From Enterobacter cancerogenus (GTDB lineage: Bacteria > Pseudomonadota > Gammaproteobacteria > Enterobacterales > Enterobacteriaceae), in the NCBI GenBank assembly GCA_000773965.1, contig JRUP01000018.1, forward strand, positions 1-64,000: a stretch of 64,000 nt of DNA, in the 5' to 3' direction. Under the pieces are notes generated by a model. It was not told where the DNA came from. It ran no database searches and worked only from the letters and a program-made list of their open reading frames with translations. Each line of letters opens with the position of its first letter. The first letter of the stretch is position 1. Positions 35,104 to 47,141 of this stretch are shown here, piece after piece. Both the position numbers and the translations under genes were made by a program.

Positions 35104-36249
35104 TTAGAAATCGTAGCGCAGACGCACCAGATTCATGTTACCCAGTGATTTGTCGGTGCTAGAAGTGATCACGTATTCGTAATCAATCTGGAAGCCGTAG
35201 TCCAGTTTAGTGCTGATACCGACGCCATTGTCGATACGCTTGTAGTTACGTCCATTGACGAACTCCAGACGGTCGCCCATGAAGTAAGGCTGGATAGACT
35301 TGACCGCGTACTGATCGATAGCGAATTTATAGCCAGCAAAGTACTCCACGCCCCACGCATCATCCGCGAAGTAGTTGTTCACGTTCTTCACGGTGGTTGG
35401 GGAGAAGTTCTGGTACCAGCCCGCACCCGCAGACAACGTCCAGTTATCCGGTTTCCAGCTCAGCGCGGTACCGTAGATGTTCTGGTTGTAATCTTTGTCA
35501 TCGCCATTGGCCGCATTACGCATGGTGGCGCGTGTATAGTTCCACGCGGTGCCCCATGTTAAATCTTTCGTGATGTGGTAATCGATACCCAGTGAACCAC
35601 CGCTCTTACGCTTATAGCGCAGGCTGTTGTTCTTCTGCAGCAGTTCGTTATCTGCAAACAGATAAGACGCGTAAACATCAACGTCGCCAAAGGTATTTTT
35701 GTACTTCAGCATCTTACGTGAACGGTATGAACCGTCGTAATCGCCGTTGATACCGTTGCCCGGTGCCTGAGCCAGCATGTCGTAGTCCCAGATATCGGTC
35801 TTCGCGCCGACCACATCATAGTAAACGCTGTTCTGCTGACCAAAGGTCAACTGACCCCAGGTTTTGCTCTTCAGACCGGTGTACAGCTGACGACGCGTGG
35901 TGTTGTTCTGGCCATCGGCATAGTGGTTGTCCCAACCCCACCAGGCCGGGAAGTTCACGCCCAGCTCGTAGTAGCTGACCCAGCTGATGTCATCAAACAG
36001 ATAGTAGTCCGCGGAGAAACGGAAACGTGAACCGCCATCGTAGCCGTTACGCTTGTACGATTGGTCACTGACACCAGCCTGATGCTGGAACTGAGGGCGG
36101 ATACTGCCGCCGACTTTGAAATCAAGACGGCTAAGTGGATCGCCTGCCTGCGGATCCTGCTTCAGCAGGGTAATTTCCGCCTGGCTGGCGAGAGGCGCAG
36201 CAACTAATAACGCAGCCACTGCGCTGAGGGTGAAAGCACGCATTTTCAT
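35104..36249 (-). CDS. General porin-like outer membrane beta-barrel protein
   Basis: A 381-residue precursor with a signal peptide cleaved after Ala24 (SQA-E). The mature protein is rich in alternating aromatic and polar strands (for example SRFRFSADYYLFDD, WGQLTFGQQNSVYYD, VDVYASYLFAD) and ends in a C-terminal phenylalanine (NLVRLRYDF), the BAM recognition signal. This fits the Gram-negative porin superfamily (Porin_4-like); it is not a close match to OmpC/OmpF or PhoE as I recall them, and substrate is unknown. E. coli has no porin at this site. A strong hairpin lies in the 5' leader. The in-frame ATG two codons later could be the start, but the signal peptide is good either way. Confidence 0.85.
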   Translation of the reverse strand: MKMRAFTLSAVAALLVAAPLASQAEITLLKQDPQAGDPLSRLDFKVGGSIRPQFQHQAGVSDQSYKRNGYDGGSRFRFSADYYLFDDISWVSYYELGVNFPAWWGWDNHYADGQNNTTRRQLYTGLKSKTWGQLTFGQQNSVYYDVVGAKTDIWDYDMLAQAPGNGINGDYDGSYRSRKMLKYKNTFGDVDVYASYLFADNELLQKNNSLRYKRKSGGSLGIDYHITKDLTWGTAWNYTRATMRNAANGDDKDYNQNIYGTALSWKPDNWTLSAGAGWYQNFSPTTVKNVNNYFADDAWGVEYFAGYKFAIDQYAVKSIQPYFMGDRLEFVNGRNYKRIDNGVGISTKLDYGFQIDYEYVITSSTDKSLGNMNLVRLRYDF

Positions 36250-36269
36250 TTTTTATATCCCAGTTAAGG

Positions 36270-36294
36270 TGAGCGCTCTATTGATGAGCGCTCA
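36270..36294 (-). promoter_or_regulatory. Tandem palindrome / hairpin in the porin leader
   Basis: Two copies of the 8-bp palindrome GAGCGCTC at 36271-36278 and 36286-36293, separated by 7 nt, 22-45 nt upstream of the porin ATG. They could be two operator half-sites or form a 9-bp RNA stem (TGAGCGCTC / GAGCGCTCA) just before the ribosome site. Confidence 0.55.
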
Positions 36295-36441
36295 AGATAG
36301 TACGGTGCGCTTACCGGGATCGTATTTATAATTTTGTGCGGATAATCCGAGGTGTAACCGTTATCGCATCAACTGATAAAAACTATGTCAAATCAATATA
36401 TTTTTCACACATAACATTATTCAACCAACGATAAACAGGCG

Positions 36442-36471
36442 AAAAAAAACGGCTCCCAAAGGAGCCGTTTT
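36442..36471 (-). terminator. carAB terminator
   Basis: Stem AAAACGGCTCC / GGAGCCGTTTT, loop TTTG, then a run of T on the minus strand, 20 nt beyond the carB stop. Confidence 0.92.
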
Positions 36472-36490
36472 CAGTCGGTCAACTTATTGA

Positions 36491-39400
36491 TTAACCTTTG
36501 ATTTGCGCATGCATTTCCTGCACCGAAATCACTTTCTCTGTCGGATCTGCATTCAACGCCATCGCGGTAGCAAATCCACCATTCAGCGTGGTGTCATAAT
36601 GCACTTTATATTGCAGTGCACTGCGGCGAATCAGTTTGGAATCTTCAATCGCCTGACGACCTGCAGTGGTATTGACGATGTAGGTGTATTCGCCATTCTT
36701 CAGACGGTCCTGAATATGTGGACGCCCTTCATGCACCTTGTTAACCAGACGTGGGTTGATACCGGCCTCACCCAGCACCACAGCGGTGCCGTGTGTGGCG
36801 TCCAACTCGAAGCCAAACTTCTGCAGCTTCGCCGCCAGGTCAACGATACGTTTCTTATCGCCTTCGCGCACAGACAGTAACGCACGACCGGTTTTCTTCA
36901 TATTGCTCTGCGCACCCAGCATCGCTTTGGCGAACGCTTCCGCAAAGGTACGGCCGACACCCATCACTTCGCCGGTAGAACGCATCTCCGGACCAAGAAT
37001 CGGGTCAACACCCGGGAACTTGTTGAACGGTAGCACCACTTCTTTCACCGAATAATACGGTGGAATGATTTCTTTCGTGACGCCCTGCTCAGCCAGGGTT
37101 TTACCTGCCATCACGCGCGCAGCCACTTTCGCTAAAGGAACGCCGGTCGCTTTAGACACGAATGGCACGGTACGCGCCGCACGTGGGTTCACCTCAATCA
37201 GGTAAACCTCGTTGTCCTTCACTGCAAACTGCACGTTCATCAAACCGCGTACGTTCAGCTCGAAAGCCAGTTTCTCGACCTGTTGACGCATCACGTTCTG
37301 GATTTCAGTGCTCAGCGTATAAGCCGGCAGTGAACAAGCGGAGTCACCTGAGTGAACGCCGGCTTGTTCGATGTGCTCCATGATACCGCCAATCAGCACA
37401 CGTTCACCGTCGCAAATCGCATCCACGTCGACTTCCACTGCATCATCCAGGAAGCGGTCCAGCAGTACCGGTGCATCATTGGAAACAGAAACTGCGGTCT
37501 GGAAGTAACGCTTCAGGTCGATTTCATCATAAACGATTTCCATCGCACGACCGCCCAGCACATAAGAAGGACGTACCACCAACGGATAACCGATACCTGC
37601 CGCTTTCTCAACAGCTTGCTCCAGCGTAGCCACGGTGGCGTTAGCCGGTTGCTTCAGGCTCAGGCGATCAACCGCCTGCTGGAAACGTTCACGGTCTTCA
37701 GCACGGTCAATCGCATCTGGGCTGGTACCTATCACGGGCACGCCTGCCGCTTCCAGCGCGCGCGCCAGCTTCAGCGGGGTCTGGCCGCCGTACTGCACGA
37801 TGACGCCTTTAGGCTTCTCGATGCGCACGATTTCCAGCACGTCTTCCAGCGTCACCGGCTCGAAGTACAAGCGGTCGGAGGTGTCGTAGTCAGTCGATAC
37901 GGTTTCCGGGTTACAGTTCACCATAATGGTTTCGTAACCGTCGTCGCGCAGCGCCAGTGCCGCATGTACGCAGCAGTAATCGAACTCGATACCCTGACCG
38001 ATACGGTTTGGACCGCCGCCCAAAATCATGATTTTGTCACGATCCTGGTTTGGATTGGCCTCGCACTCTTCTTCATAAGTGGAGTACATATAAGCGGTAT
38101 CGGTGGAGAATTCTGCCGCACAGGTGTCTACGCGTTTGTAAACAGGGTGCAGATTGAACTGCTGACGCAGTTTGCGAATTTCGCTCTCTGCCACGCCCGC
38201 CAGGTTTGCCAGACGCACGTCAGCAAAGCCTTTGCGCTTCAGTGCACGCAGGAAATCGGCGTTCAGAGAGTTGACGCCTTCGCGCGCAACCTGCTCTTCC
38301 AGACGCACCAGTTCTTCGATTTGTACCAGGAACCAGCGGTCAATGTTGGTCAGGTTGAACACGCCATCCACTGACATACCGGCACGGAACGCATCCGCGA
38401 TGTACCAGATACGGTCAGAACCGGCATCTTTCAGCTCACGGCGGATGCGGGTCAGCGCTTCGGCATCATCCAGATCCACTTTCGGGTCGAAGCCGTTTGC
38501 CCCCACTTCCAGACCGCGCAGCGCTTTCTGCATTGATTCCTGGAAGGTGCGGCCAATCGCCATCACTTCACCCACAGATTTCATCTGCGTGGTCAGGCGG
38601 TCATTGGCACCAGCGAACTTCTCGAAGTTGAAGCGAGGAATCTTGGTCACAACGTAGTCGATTGACGGCTCAAACGACGCCGGCGTACGACCGCCGGTGA
38701 TGTCATTCATCAGCTCATCGAGGGTGAAGCCCACCGCCAGTTTCGCGGCGACTTTTGCAATCGGGAAACCGGTCGCTTTGGAAGCCAGCGCCGAGGAGCG
38801 CGACACGCGCGGGTTCATTTCGATAACCACAAGACGGCCGTCTTTTGGGTTAACCGAGAACTGCACGTTAGAACCGCCGGTTTCCACGCCGATTTCACGC
38901 AGTACCGCCAGCGAGGCGTTACGCATGATTTGGTATTCTTTATCCGTCAGGGTTTGCGCCGGTGCCACGGTGATCGAGTCGCCGGTGTGGATACCCATCG
39001 CATCGAAGTTTTCGATTGAGCAGACGATGATGCAGTTGTCGTTCTTATCACGCACCACTTCCATCTCGTACTCTTTCCAGCCAATCAGCGACTCATCAAT
39101 CAGCAGCTCATTGGTAGGCGACAGGTCAAGACCACGCTCGCAAATCTCTTCGAACTCTTCGCGATTGTAAGCGATACCGCCACCGGTGCCGCCCATGGTA
39201 AAGGAAGGACGAATGATGCACGGGAAGCCAACATCTTCAGCCACGGCCAGTGCTTCTTCCATGGTATGCGCGATACCAGAGCGAGCAGTACCCAGACCGA
39301 TACTTTTCATCGCCACATCAAAGCGGCGGCGGTCTTCGGCTTTATCGATAGCGTCTGCGGTCGCACCAATCATGGTGACACCGAACTCTGCCAGTACGCC

Positions 39401-39715
39401 CTGACGTTCGAGTTCCAGCGCGCAGTTCAGCGCTGTCTGGCCGCCCATGGTCGGCAGAACCGCATCCGGGCGCTCTTTTTCAATGATCTTACGGACCACT
39501 TCCCAGTGGATCGGCTCGATATAGGTCGCATCGGCCATTTCCGGGTCGGTCATGATGGTGGCCGGGTTGGAGTTCACCAGAATGACGCGGTAACCCTCTT
39601 CACGCAGCGCTTTACACGCCTGCGCACCGGAGTAGTCAAATTCACATGCCTGGCCGATAACAATCGGGCCAGCGCCAAGGATCAGGATGGATTTTATGTC
39701 TGTACGTTTTGGCAT
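36491..39715 (-). CDS. carB: Carbamoyl phosphate synthase large subunit
   Basis: Synthesises carbamoyl phosphate from bicarbonate, ammonia (tunnelled from CarA) and two ATP for arginine and pyrimidines. The 1074 residues (E. coli 1073) contain two homologous ATP-grasp halves and a C-terminal MGS-like allosteric domain for UMP and ornithine. Each half carries its own nucleotide-binding N-terminus ([20 protein letters not shown] and [20 protein letters not shown]). It follows carA by 13 nt. Confidence 0.98.
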   Translation of the reverse strand: MPKRTDIKSILILGAGPIVIGQACEFDYSGAQACKALREEGYRVILVNSNPATIMTDPEMADATYIEPIHWEVVRKIIEKERPDAVLPTMGGQTALNCALELERQGVLAEFGVTMIGATADAIDKAEDRRRFDVAMKSIGLGTARSGIAHTMEEALAVAEDVGFPCIIRPSFTMGGTGGGIAYNREEFEEICERGLDLSPTNELLIDESLIGWKEYEMEVVRDKNDNCIIVCSIENFDAMGIHTGDSITVAPAQTLTDKEYQIMRNASLAVLREIGVETGGSNVQFSVNPKDGRLVVIEMNPRVSRSSALASKATGFPIAKVAAKLAVGFTLDELMNDITGGRTPASFEPSIDYVVTKIPRFNFEKFAGANDRLTTQMKSVGEVMAIGRTFQESMQKALRGLEVGANGFDPKVDLDDAEALTRIRRELKDAGSDRIWYIADAFRAGMSVDGVFNLTNIDRWFLVQIEELVRLEEQVAREGVNSLNADFLRALKRKGFADVRLANLAGVAESEIRKLRQQFNLHPVYKRVDTCAAEFSTDTAYMYSTYEEECEANPNQDRDKIMILGGGPNRIGQGIEFDYCCVHAALALRDDGYETIMVNCNPETVSTDYDTSDRLYFEPVTLEDVLEIVRIEKPKGVIVQYGGQTPLKLARALEAAGVPVIGTSPDAIDRAEDRERFQQAVDRLSLKQPANATVATLEQAVEKAAGIGYPLVVRPSYVLGGRAMEIVYDEIDLKRYFQTAVSVSNDAPVLLDRFLDDAVEVDVDAICDGERVLIGGIMEHIEQAGVHSGDSACSLPAYTLSTEIQNVMRQQVEKLAFELNVRGLMNVQFAVKDNEVYLIEVNPRAARTVPFVSKATGVPLAKVAARVMAGKTLAEQGVTKEIIPPYYSVKEVVLPFNKFPGVDPILGPEMRSTGEVMGVGRTFAEAFAKAMLGAQSNMKKTGRALLSVREGDKKRIVDLAAKLQKFGFELDATHGTAVVLGEAGINPRLVNKVHEGRPHIQDRLKNGEYTYIVNTTAGRQAIEDSKLIRRSALQYKVHYDTTLNGGFATAMALNADPTEKVISVQEMHAQIKG

Positions 39716-39728
39716 CGTGGGCTCCTGA

Positions 39729-40877
39729 TTACTTCGCGTTAGAACGGTAAGCTTCGATCAGTTCGATAAAGTGATCGAACAGCGGCGCCGCATCATGCGG
39801 GCCTGGGCTCGCTTCAGGGTGTCCCTGGAAGCTGAAGGCCGGTTTATCTGTGCGGTGAATACCTTGCACCGTCTGGTCGAACAGCGACACATGCGTGACA
39901 CGCAGATTCGCTGGCAGCTGGCTGTCATCAACCGCGAAACCGTGGTTCTGCGCGGTAATCATCACCACATTGTTGTCGAGATCTTTGACTGGATGGTTGC
40001 CGCCGTGGTGGCCGAGTTTCATCTTGATGGTTTTCGCACCGCTTGCCAGTGCCAGCAGCTGATGGCCAAGACAGATACCGAACACCGGAATATCGGTTTT
40101 CAGGAATGCCTGAATGGCATTGATGGCGTAGTCGCAAGGCTCCGGGTCACCAGGACCGTTCGACAGGAAAATGCCGTCTGGATTGAGTGCCAGCACCTCT
40201 TCTGCGCTGGTCTTTGCCGGGACAACCGTCAAACGGCAACCGCGATCCACCAGCATACGCAGGATGTTGCGCTTAGCGCCGAAGTCATAGGCAACAACGT
40301 GGAATGGCAGCTCTGCAGCCGTTTTCTGCTCAGGCAAATCCCCTTCCAGTGTCCAGCTACCCTGCTGCCACGCGTATGTTTCTGCGGTGGTCACTTCTTT
40401 TGCCAGATCCATCCCTTTCAAGCCCGGGAACGCCTGCGCCTTTTGCAGCGCCAGTGCCGCATCCGGATTATCACCCGCGATAATGCAGCCGCTCTGAGCG
40501 CCCTTCTCGCGCAGCAAACGGGTCAGTTTGCGCGTGTCGATATCGGCGATGCCGACAATGTTATTGCGCTGCAAGTAAGCTGACAGGCTTTCTTCACTAC
40601 GGAAGTTGCTGGTGATCAGCGGCAGGTCGCGAATAACGAGGCCTTGAGCATGGATTTGGCTGGATTCTTCATCGGCGGCGTTAACGCCAACATTGCCGAT
40701 ATGGGGATAAGTGAGGGTAACGATTTGGCGGGAATAGGAAGGATCAGTGAGGATTTCTTGATAACCAGTCATTGACGTGTTGAAAACGACTTCCCCCACT
40801 GCCGACCCCGTTGCCCCGATGGCCCGACCGTGGAATTGGGTTCCGTCTTCCAGAACCAAGAGCGCTGACTTAATCAA
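39729..40877 (-). CDS. carA: Carbamoyl phosphate synthase small (glutaminase) subunit
   Basis: Class I glutamine amidotransferase that supplies ammonia to CarB. The catalytic cysteine is in [12 protein letters not shown] (about residue 269) and the His/Glu pair is in [14 protein letters not shown] start at TTG 40877 (translated [12 protein letters not shown]), as E. coli carA does, 6 nt after CTGGAGG; this gives 382 residues, the E. coli length. An in-frame ATG at 40904 lacks a ribosome site. Confidence 0.96.
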   Translation of the reverse strand: MIKSALLVLEDGTQFHGRAIGATGSAVGEVVFNTSMTGYQEILTDPSYSRQIVTLTYPHIGNVGVNAADEESSQIHAQGLVIRDLPLITSNFRSEESLSAYLQRNNIVGIADIDTRKLTRLLREKGAQSGCIIAGDNPDAALALQKAQAFPGLKGMDLAKEVTTAETYAWQQGSWTLEGDLPEQKTAAELPFHVVAYDFGAKRNILRMLVDRGCRLTVVPAKTSAEEVLALNPDGIFLSNGPGDPEPCDYAINAIQAFLKTDIPVFGICLGHQLLALASGAKTIKMKLGHHGGNHPVKDLDNNVVMITAQNHGFAVDDSQLPANLRVTHVSLFDQTVQGIHRTDKPAFSFQGHPEASPGPHDAAPLFDHFIELIEAYRSNAK

Positions 40878-40910
40878 AACATCCTCCAGGGAATAAACAG
40901 TCACAATATT

Positions 40911-40924
40911 TGCATATTAATTCA
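40911..40924 (-). promoter_or_regulatory. Putative ArgR box upstream of carA
   Basis: Minus-strand TGAATTAATATGCA matches the ARG box core TGAAT-N4-ATTCA with one change and is nearly the same as the operator sequence at E. coli carA promoter P2. It is 34 nt upstream of the start codon. The adjacent second box is not clear by eye. Confidence 0.6.
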
Positions 40925-41262
40925 AAATACATGCCCGAATCAATGCAAAATCCGCCTGAATGCTCGAATTTTGGCAAATTGCGCGCATTCTAATGATCGA
41001 CCTTCAGCTTGTCTACCCTGAGTGGCTATTTTTTTGTATTTTTAAGGCTGTTGAATGTTAAAAAGCGAGAAAGGCGATAAAAGAGTGAGATAAGTGAGGA
41101 AAATAAACGGTTGCTAAGCGGCAATAATCGCAAACACGTGCTACCACGCATAAATTTTTGACCAAATGGTCAAAAATCGCATCTTAATGACCTTCCGATA
41201 GATTTAAACATTGAAAAATAGCCATCAAGAGACAAAACAACAATTAAGCCATCATTTTAATA
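40925..41262. other. carAB upstream regulatory region
   Basis: No gene. Apart from the ArgR- and RutR-type sites listed separately, a weak PurR-like half site (TCGCAAAC at 41128-41135) is present. The rest is A+T-rich, consistent with the long multi-promoter region known for carAB. Confidence 0.6.
41158..41173. promoter_or_regulatory. RutR-type operator
   Basis: TTGACCAAATGGTCAA is a perfect match to the RutR consensus TTGACCANNTGGTCAA. The symmetry extends to 10-bp arms (TTTTTGACCA / TGGTCAAAAA) around a central AA at 41155-41176. In E. coli RutR (uracil/thymine-responsive) binds a similar but imperfect site upstream of carAB promoter P1. Confidence 0.8.
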
Positions 41263-41294
41263 AGTAAAATAAAGGGCAATGATCACATTGCCCT
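41263..41294 (-). terminator. dapB terminator
   Basis: Stem AGGGCAATG / CATTGCCCT with a 4-nt loop followed by TTATTTTA on the minus strand, about 55 nt after the dapB stop. Confidence 0.82.
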
Positions 41295-41348
41295 ATTCAA
41301 TCATCATCTTACCGATTGAAATAACCACATCACGATGGTTCACAACAC

Positions 41349-42170
<822 letters not shown>

Positions 42171-42339
42171 TCATTCCTGATACAAATCTATGCATGCAAA
42201 GCGTAAACAGGTTAACGGTCAGATAACAGTCACGCCACAATAAAAAAGGGATAATAAGAATTTTATGCCAGCCGCCAAACATTATCAGTAAAAGCAATCC
42301 CACCTGTTGGAAGTGGTCTATTTGGCGACGACAGATAAA

Positions 42340-42363
42340 GAAAAGGCCGAACGATGTCGGCCT
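42340..42363 (-). terminator. ispH operon terminator
   Basis: Stem AGGCCGA / TCGGCCT with a 6-nt loop and TTTTC on the minus strand, 24 nt after the ispH stop; ends ribF-ileS-lspA-fkpB-ispH. Confidence 0.85.
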
Positions 42364-42386
42364 GATTCAGTTTCGATAGCAAACGC

Positions 42387-43340
42387 TTACTGGACGTTGC
42401 GCACTTCGACACGCAACTCTTTCGGCACTTCAAACACAATGTTCTCTTCACGGCCAATCAGCTCAATCGCGGCTTCGCCGCCATACTCTTTCAAGCGCTG
42501 AATCACCTGCTGCACCAGAATATCCGGTGCCGAGGCACCCGCCGTCACACCGATGATCTGCTTGCCTTTAACCCACTCTTCCTGAATGTCATCCGCTGAA
42601 TCGATCAGCTTCGCCAGTTTCCCCGCACGCTGTGCCAGTTCGGCCAGACGGTTGGAGTTAGAGGAGTTTTTCGAACCCACCACCAGCACCACTTCCGCAT
42701 CACGCGCCAGGACACGCACGGCTTCCTGGCGGTTAGTCGTGGCGTAACAGATATCATCTTTGCGTGGGCCAATAATTGCCGGGAAGCGCTGACGCAGTGC
42801 ATCAATCACATCTGACGTATCATCAACCGATAAAGTGGTCTGCGTCATGAAGCACAGATTGCCTTCGTCCTTAACGCTCAGCTTGAACACATCTTCCGGT
42901 GACTCCACCAAATACATGCCACCGTTGGGGTTGTTGTACTGCCCCATGGTGCCTTCCACTTCAGGATGTCCGGCATGACCAATCAGAATGGCTTCCACAC
43001 CTTTACGGCTGGCGCGCGCCACTTCCATATGTACCTTGGTCACCAGCGGACAAGTGGCGTCAAACAGCATCGTGAGATTGCGCGCTTTCGCTTCCGCCCG
43101 CACCGCCTGAGAAACGCCGTGAGCAGAGAATATCAGGATGGCATCGTCCGGCACTTCGCTGATCTCTTCAATGAAGATCGCTCCCCGATCGCGCAAGCTG
43201 CTCACCACGTAGCGGTTATGTACCACTTCGTGACGCACGTAGATCGGTGCACCGTACATCTCCAGCGCGCGCTCCACGATGCTGATGGCGCGATCCACGC
43301 CTGCACAGAAACCGCGAGGGTTAGCTAACAGGATTTGCAT
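42387..43340 (-). CDS. ispH: 4-hydroxy-3-methylbut-2-enyl diphosphate reductase IspH
   Basis: Iron-sulfur enzyme of the last MEP pathway step, giving isopentenyl and dimethylallyl diphosphate. Cluster cysteines are Cys12 ([13 protein letters not shown]) plus those in FDATCPLV and [11 protein letters not shown] start at ATG 43340 ([11 protein letters not shown]), giving 317 residues against 316 in E. coli; an in-frame ATG at 43451 lies inside fkpB. It overlaps the fkpB end by 20 nt. Confidence 0.97.
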   Translation of the reverse strand: MQILLANPRGFCAGVDRAISIVERALEMYGAPIYVRHEVVHNRYVVSSLRDRGAIFIEEISEVPDDAILIFSAHGVSQAVRAEAKARNLTMLFDATCPLVTKVHMEVARASRKGVEAILIGHAGHPEVEGTMGQYNNPNGGMYLVESPEDVFKLSVKDEGNLCFMTQTTLSVDDTSDVIDALRQRFPAIIGPRKDDICYATTNRQEAVRVLARDAEVVLVVGSKNSSNSNRLAELAQRAGKLAKLIDSADDIQEEWVKGKQIIGVTAGASAPDILVQQVIQRLKEYGGEAAIELIGREENIVFEVPKELRVEVRNVQ

Positions 43341-43791
43341 CGCTGGCCTCCAGCACCGGATCAATCTCCAGCACTTCAATTTCAAACTGAATTCGCTGCC
43401 CGGCCAACGGATGGTTAAAATCAACGGTGATCGAGTCACCGGAAATTTCACGGATCACACCCGGCATCTCGCTGCCACCTCTGCCGCTGAACAGCATGAT
43501 GGAACCGACTTCCGGTTCGCCAGCATCTTTAAAGTCACGGCGCGAAAAGTACTGAACCAGGTCCGGACTGGTGCCACCAAAGGCATCTTCCGGTGCCAGC
43601 GTAAAGGCATGCTTATCGCCGACTTTACGTCCTAACAGTTCCTGTTCCAATGCACCAGACAAGCTGCCATCTCCCAGACGGAACAGCGCTGGTTTGCCGT
43701 TGGCGCGTGTTGATTCCGCTGTTGAGCCATCTTCCAGCTTCAGCGTGAAATGCACCAGCAACGCGCTATCGCGCTGTACGGACTCAGTCAT
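43321..43791 (-). CDS. fkpB: FKBP-type peptidyl-prolyl isomerase FkpB
   Basis: SlpA-type FKBP isomerase with an inserted-in-flap domain. The FKBP core ([18 protein letters not shown]) and the flap region around [20 protein letters not shown] are visible. The 156 residues compare with 149 in E. coli, the extra residues being at the C-terminus (EASDANPVS), which runs into ispH. It starts 3 nt after lspA. Confidence 0.95.
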   Translation of the reverse strand: MTESVQRDSALLVHFTLKLEDGSTAESTRANGKPALFRLGDGSLSGALEQELLGRKVGDKHAFTLAPEDAFGGTSPDLVQYFSRRDFKDAGEPEVGSIMLFSGRGGSEMPGVIREISGDSITVDFNHPLAGQRIQFEIEVLEIDPVLEASDANPVS

Positions 43792-43794
43792 TTG

Positions 43795-44295
43795 TTACCC
43801 TTTCTCTTTGACCTGTTTGTCTTTCGGCGTGAGGAATCCTTCCAGCACCACCAACGCCGCACCAATACAGATGCCGCAGTCAGCGATGTTGAAGGTGGCG
43901 AAATGCCAGTCACCAACGTAGAAGTCGATGAAATCCACCACGAAGCCGTGAAATGCACGGTCAAACAGGTTACCCAACGCCCCGCCGATAATCAGCGCGT
44001 AGGCAATATTGGTTAATTTGTGACTTGCACGGTTGCGATACATCATCACCACCAGCGCGACCACAATCGCAATCGCGATACCGGCAAAGAACCAACGCTG
44101 CCAGCCACCTTTATCCGCCAGGAAGCTGAACGCCGCGCCATAGTTGTGCGCGTAGAACAGATTCAGGAACGGTATCAGCGGCTGAGTTTCATGCAGCATC
44201 ATGTTATTCATGATCCACTGCTTGCTGGCGAAATCGATCACGATCACCACCAGCACCAACCACAGCCAACGCAATCCGGTAGAGCAGATTTTCAT
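43795..44295 (-). CDS. lspA: Lipoprotein signal peptidase LspA
   Basis: Inner-membrane aspartyl protease (signal peptidase II) that cleaves lipoprotein signal peptides after Lgt modification. Four transmembrane helices are visible. The catalytic aspartates are Asp121 (FVVDFID) and Asp139 (FNIAD). The 166 residues compare with 164 in E. coli. Its first base is the last base of ileS. Confidence 0.96.
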   Translation of the reverse strand: MKICSTGLRWLWLVLVVIVIDFASKQWIMNNMMLHETQPLIPFLNLFYAHNYGAAFSFLADKGGWQRWFFAGIAIAIVVALVVMMYRNRASHKLTNIAYALIIGGALGNLFDRAFHGFVVDFIDFYVGDWHFATFNIADCGICIGAALVVLEGFLTPKDKQVKEKG

Positions 44296-47114
44296 CAGGC
44301 AAATTTCCGCACTTCACCGTTGCCGGCTACGTTGGTGTAACAACGTCCACAGACCGCAGCATGCTCTGCATTCTGGCCGACGTCAGTAGTGTAATGCCAG
44401 CAGCGCGGACATTTCTCGCCTTCTGCTTTATGCAGTGCGATTTTCAGACCTTTCAGTACTTCGCTTTGCTGCGCTTCATCGCTGGCAGTGGCGTAATCCG
44501 CCACCGTCGCACCGGAAGTCAGCAGGACAAAACGCAACTCATCGCCCAGCGCCTGCAGTTTAGCGGCCAGTTCAGCATCCGCGTAAAGCGTTACTGTGGC
44601 TTCCAGTGCGCCACCGATACGTTTATCGCTGCGCGCCTGCTCGATCACTTTGTTGACTTCACCGCGCACTTTCAGCAGCTCATCCCAATAAGCGTCGTTC
44701 AGTGCTTCGTTATCTGCCAGACCAAACAGGCCTTCATACCACTCTTCGGTGAATACGTATTTAGCACGTTCACCCGGCAGGTAGCCCCAGATTTCATCAG
44801 CAGTGAAGGACATGATTGGCGCCATCCAGCGCACCAGCGCTTCAACAATGTGCCACAGCGCGGTCTGGCAACTGCGACGCGCCAGGCTGTCACCTTTCGC
44901 GGTGTACTGACGATCTTTAATCACATCAAGATAGAATGAGCCCATTTCGATGGAGCAGAAGTGCATCAGACGCTGCACCACTTCATGGAAATCGTAGTTC
45001 TCGTAAGACTGCACGATGTCCTGCTGTGCAGCCAGCGCACGGCCAACCGCCCAGCGATCTACCACCACCATCTCTTCGGGTTTCACGCAATCGGTCGCCG
45101 GGTTGAAGCCCGCGAGGTTAGCCAGCAGGAAACGCGCGGTGTTACGGATACGGCGATAGCTGTCAGCTGCACGCTTCAGGATTTCGTCGGACACCGCCAT
45201 TTCACCGGAGTAATCCGTTGAGGCGACCCACAGACGCAAGATATCCGCGCCCAGTTTGTCCATCACATCCTGCGGAGCCACGGTGTTACCGATGGATTTC
45301 GACATTTTGCGGCCCTGACCGTCCACGGTGAAACCGTGCGTCAGTACCTGACGGTAAGGCGCTTTGCCTTTCATCGCCGTCGAGATCATCAGCGAAGACA
45401 TGAACCAGCCACGATGCTGATCTGAACCTTCCAGATACATATCCGGCGCATGGCCACCAAATTCTGGGCGCGCATCGACCACAGAGTAGCTGGTTGATCC
45501 TGAATCGAACCACACATCCAGGGTATCCGGCACTTTGACGTAGTGGTCAGCGTCGTCGCCCATCAAATCGCGCGGATCGAGATCCCACCATGCCTGAATG
45601 CCATCCTGCTCTACGCACTTCGCGACTTTTTCCATCAGCTCCAGTGTATCCGGGTGCAGCTGCTCGGTCTCTTTATGTACGAATAGCGCCATTGGCACGC
45701 CCCACGTACGCTGACGCGAGATACACCAATCTGGACGGTTCGCCACCATCGCTTCGATACGCGCCTGGCCCCAGTCAGGGATCCACTGCACGCTTTTGAT
45801 CTCTTTCAGCGACTGCGCACGCAGGCCCTTCTGATCCATGCTGATGAACCATTGCGGGGTGGCACGGAAGATGATCGGGGTTTTGTGACGCCAGCAGTGT
45901 GGATAGCTGTGCAGCAGTTTCTCTACGTGCAGCAGCGCGCCTTTCTCTTTCAGCAGCTCAACGATCATGTCGTTGGCTTTAAACACGTTTACGCCATCCA
46001 GCGTGGGATAGGTGCCTGGCAGGTACGCGCCATCCGGGCCGACCGGGTTAGCGGTTTCCAGACCATATTTCTGGCCGATCACATAGTCATCTGGGCCGTG
46101 GCCAGGTGCGGTATGCACTGCACCGGTACCCGCTTCCAGCGTAACGTGCTCACCCAATACGACTTTTGACTGGATCTGCTCAAGGAACGGGTGCTGGAAC
46201 AGCTGCAGCTCAAGTGCCGCACCGTTGCATTCGCCCAGGACCGTCCACTCAGCGATGCCCGCACGCTTCATCACGCTCTCAACCATCTCTTTGGCGAGGA
46301 TCAAGCTGCGGCCTTCAATCTGCAGTAACTGGTATTCGAACTCAGGATGCAGGGAGATACCGCGGTTAGCAGGCATGGTCCACGGGGTGGTGGTCCAGAT
46401 CACCAGAGAAACCGGGCCTTCAGAAGCCACAACGCCAAACTTTGCGCGTACCGCATCGGCATCAACGGCGTTAAACATCACGTCGATAGATGGGGAAGTT
46501 TTGTCGTAGTACTCGACTTCTGCTTCAGCCAGCGCCGAGCGGCAATCCATGCACCAGTGCACCGGCTTGGCGCCTTTGTGCAGGTGGCCGTTGCCAATGA
46601 TTTTACTCAGCGCACGAATGATGTTGGCTTCGGTTTTGAAGTCCATGGTCAGGTAAGGACGATCCCAGTCGCCCAGCACGCCGAGACGGATGAAGTCTTT
46701 CTTCTGGCCTTCAACCTGTTCAGCAGCGTAGTTGCGGCAGGCGGCACGGAATTCCGCGGCGGAGACTTTCTCGCCTGGCTTACCGATCATCTGCTCAACT
46801 TTGTGCTCGATAGGCAAACCATGGCAGTCCCAACCCGGCACATACGGCGAGTCATAGCCCGCCATGCCTTTCGACTTAACGATAATGTCTTTCAGAATCT
46901 TGTTAACGGAGTGACCAATATGAATGCTGCCGTTCGCGTAAGGAGGGCCATCATGCAAAATAAAGGTTTTTTTCCCTTTTTTGGCTTCGCGGATGATGCC
47001 GTACAGGTTGTCATCAGTCCAACGTTGCAGCATTCCCGGTTCGCGTTTGGCCAGATCGCCACGCATCGGGAACCCCGTTTCCGGCAAATTCAGGGTAGAT
47101 TTATAGTCACTCAT
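44295..47114 (-). CDS. ileS: Isoleucyl-tRNA synthetase
   Basis: Class I synthetase charging tRNA-Ile, with an editing (CP1) domain. The HIGH motif is in [12 protein letters not shown] and the KMSKS motif in [10 protein letters not shown]. The C-terminal zinc site is CPRCWHY...CGRCYTN. The 939 residues compare with 938 in E. coli. It follows ribF by 27 nt and overlaps lspA by 1 nt. Confidence 0.98.
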   Translation of the reverse strand: MSDYKSTLNLPETGFPMRGDLAKREPGMLQRWTDDNLYGIIREAKKGKKTFILHDGPPYANGSIHIGHSVNKILKDIIVKSKGMAGYDSPYVPGWDCHGLPIEHKVEQMIGKPGEKVSAAEFRAACRNYAAEQVEGQKKDFIRLGVLGDWDRPYLTMDFKTEANIIRALSKIIGNGHLHKGAKPVHWCMDCRSALAEAEVEYYDKTSPSIDVMFNAVDADAVRAKFGVVASEGPVSLVIWTTTPWTMPANRGISLHPEFEYQLLQIEGRSLILAKEMVESVMKRAGIAEWTVLGECNGAALELQLFQHPFLEQIQSKVVLGEHVTLEAGTGAVHTAPGHGPDDYVIGQKYGLETANPVGPDGAYLPGTYPTLDGVNVFKANDMIVELLKEKGALLHVEKLLHSYPHCWRHKTPIIFRATPQWFISMDQKGLRAQSLKEIKSVQWIPDWGQARIEAMVANRPDWCISRQRTWGVPMALFVHKETEQLHPDTLELMEKVAKCVEQDGIQAWWDLDPRDLMGDDADHYVKVPDTLDVWFDSGSTSYSVVDARPEFGGHAPDMYLEGSDQHRGWFMSSLMISTAMKGKAPYRQVLTHGFTVDGQGRKMSKSIGNTVAPQDVMDKLGADILRLWVASTDYSGEMAVSDEILKRAADSYRRIRNTARFLLANLAGFNPATDCVKPEEMVVVDRWAVGRALAAQQDIVQSYENYDFHEVVQRLMHFCSIEMGSFYLDVIKDRQYTAKGDSLARRSCQTALWHIVEALVRWMAPIMSFTADEIWGYLPGERAKYVFTEEWYEGLFGLADNEALNDAYWDELLKVRGEVNKVIEQARSDKRIGGALEATVTLYADAELAAKLQALGDELRFVLLTSGATVADYATASDEAQQSEVLKGLKIALHKAEGEKCPRCWHYTTDVGQNAEHAAVCGRCYTNVAGNGEVRKFA

Positions 47115-47141
47115 CAGATTCTCGGTTCCGTATTTCGGTCA

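Noticed and set aside
37352..38374. Open frame of 340 codons on the plus strand
   Set aside because: It is antisense to carB, whose protein is conserved across its whole length; the antisense product is His/Arg/Phe-rich as expected for a shadow of a GC-rich gene, and it lacks a ribosome site.
41128..41143. Possible PurR box upstream of carAB
   Set aside because: Only the left half-site fits the consensus ACGCAAAC; the right half matches at about three of eight positions, so I did not list it as a site.
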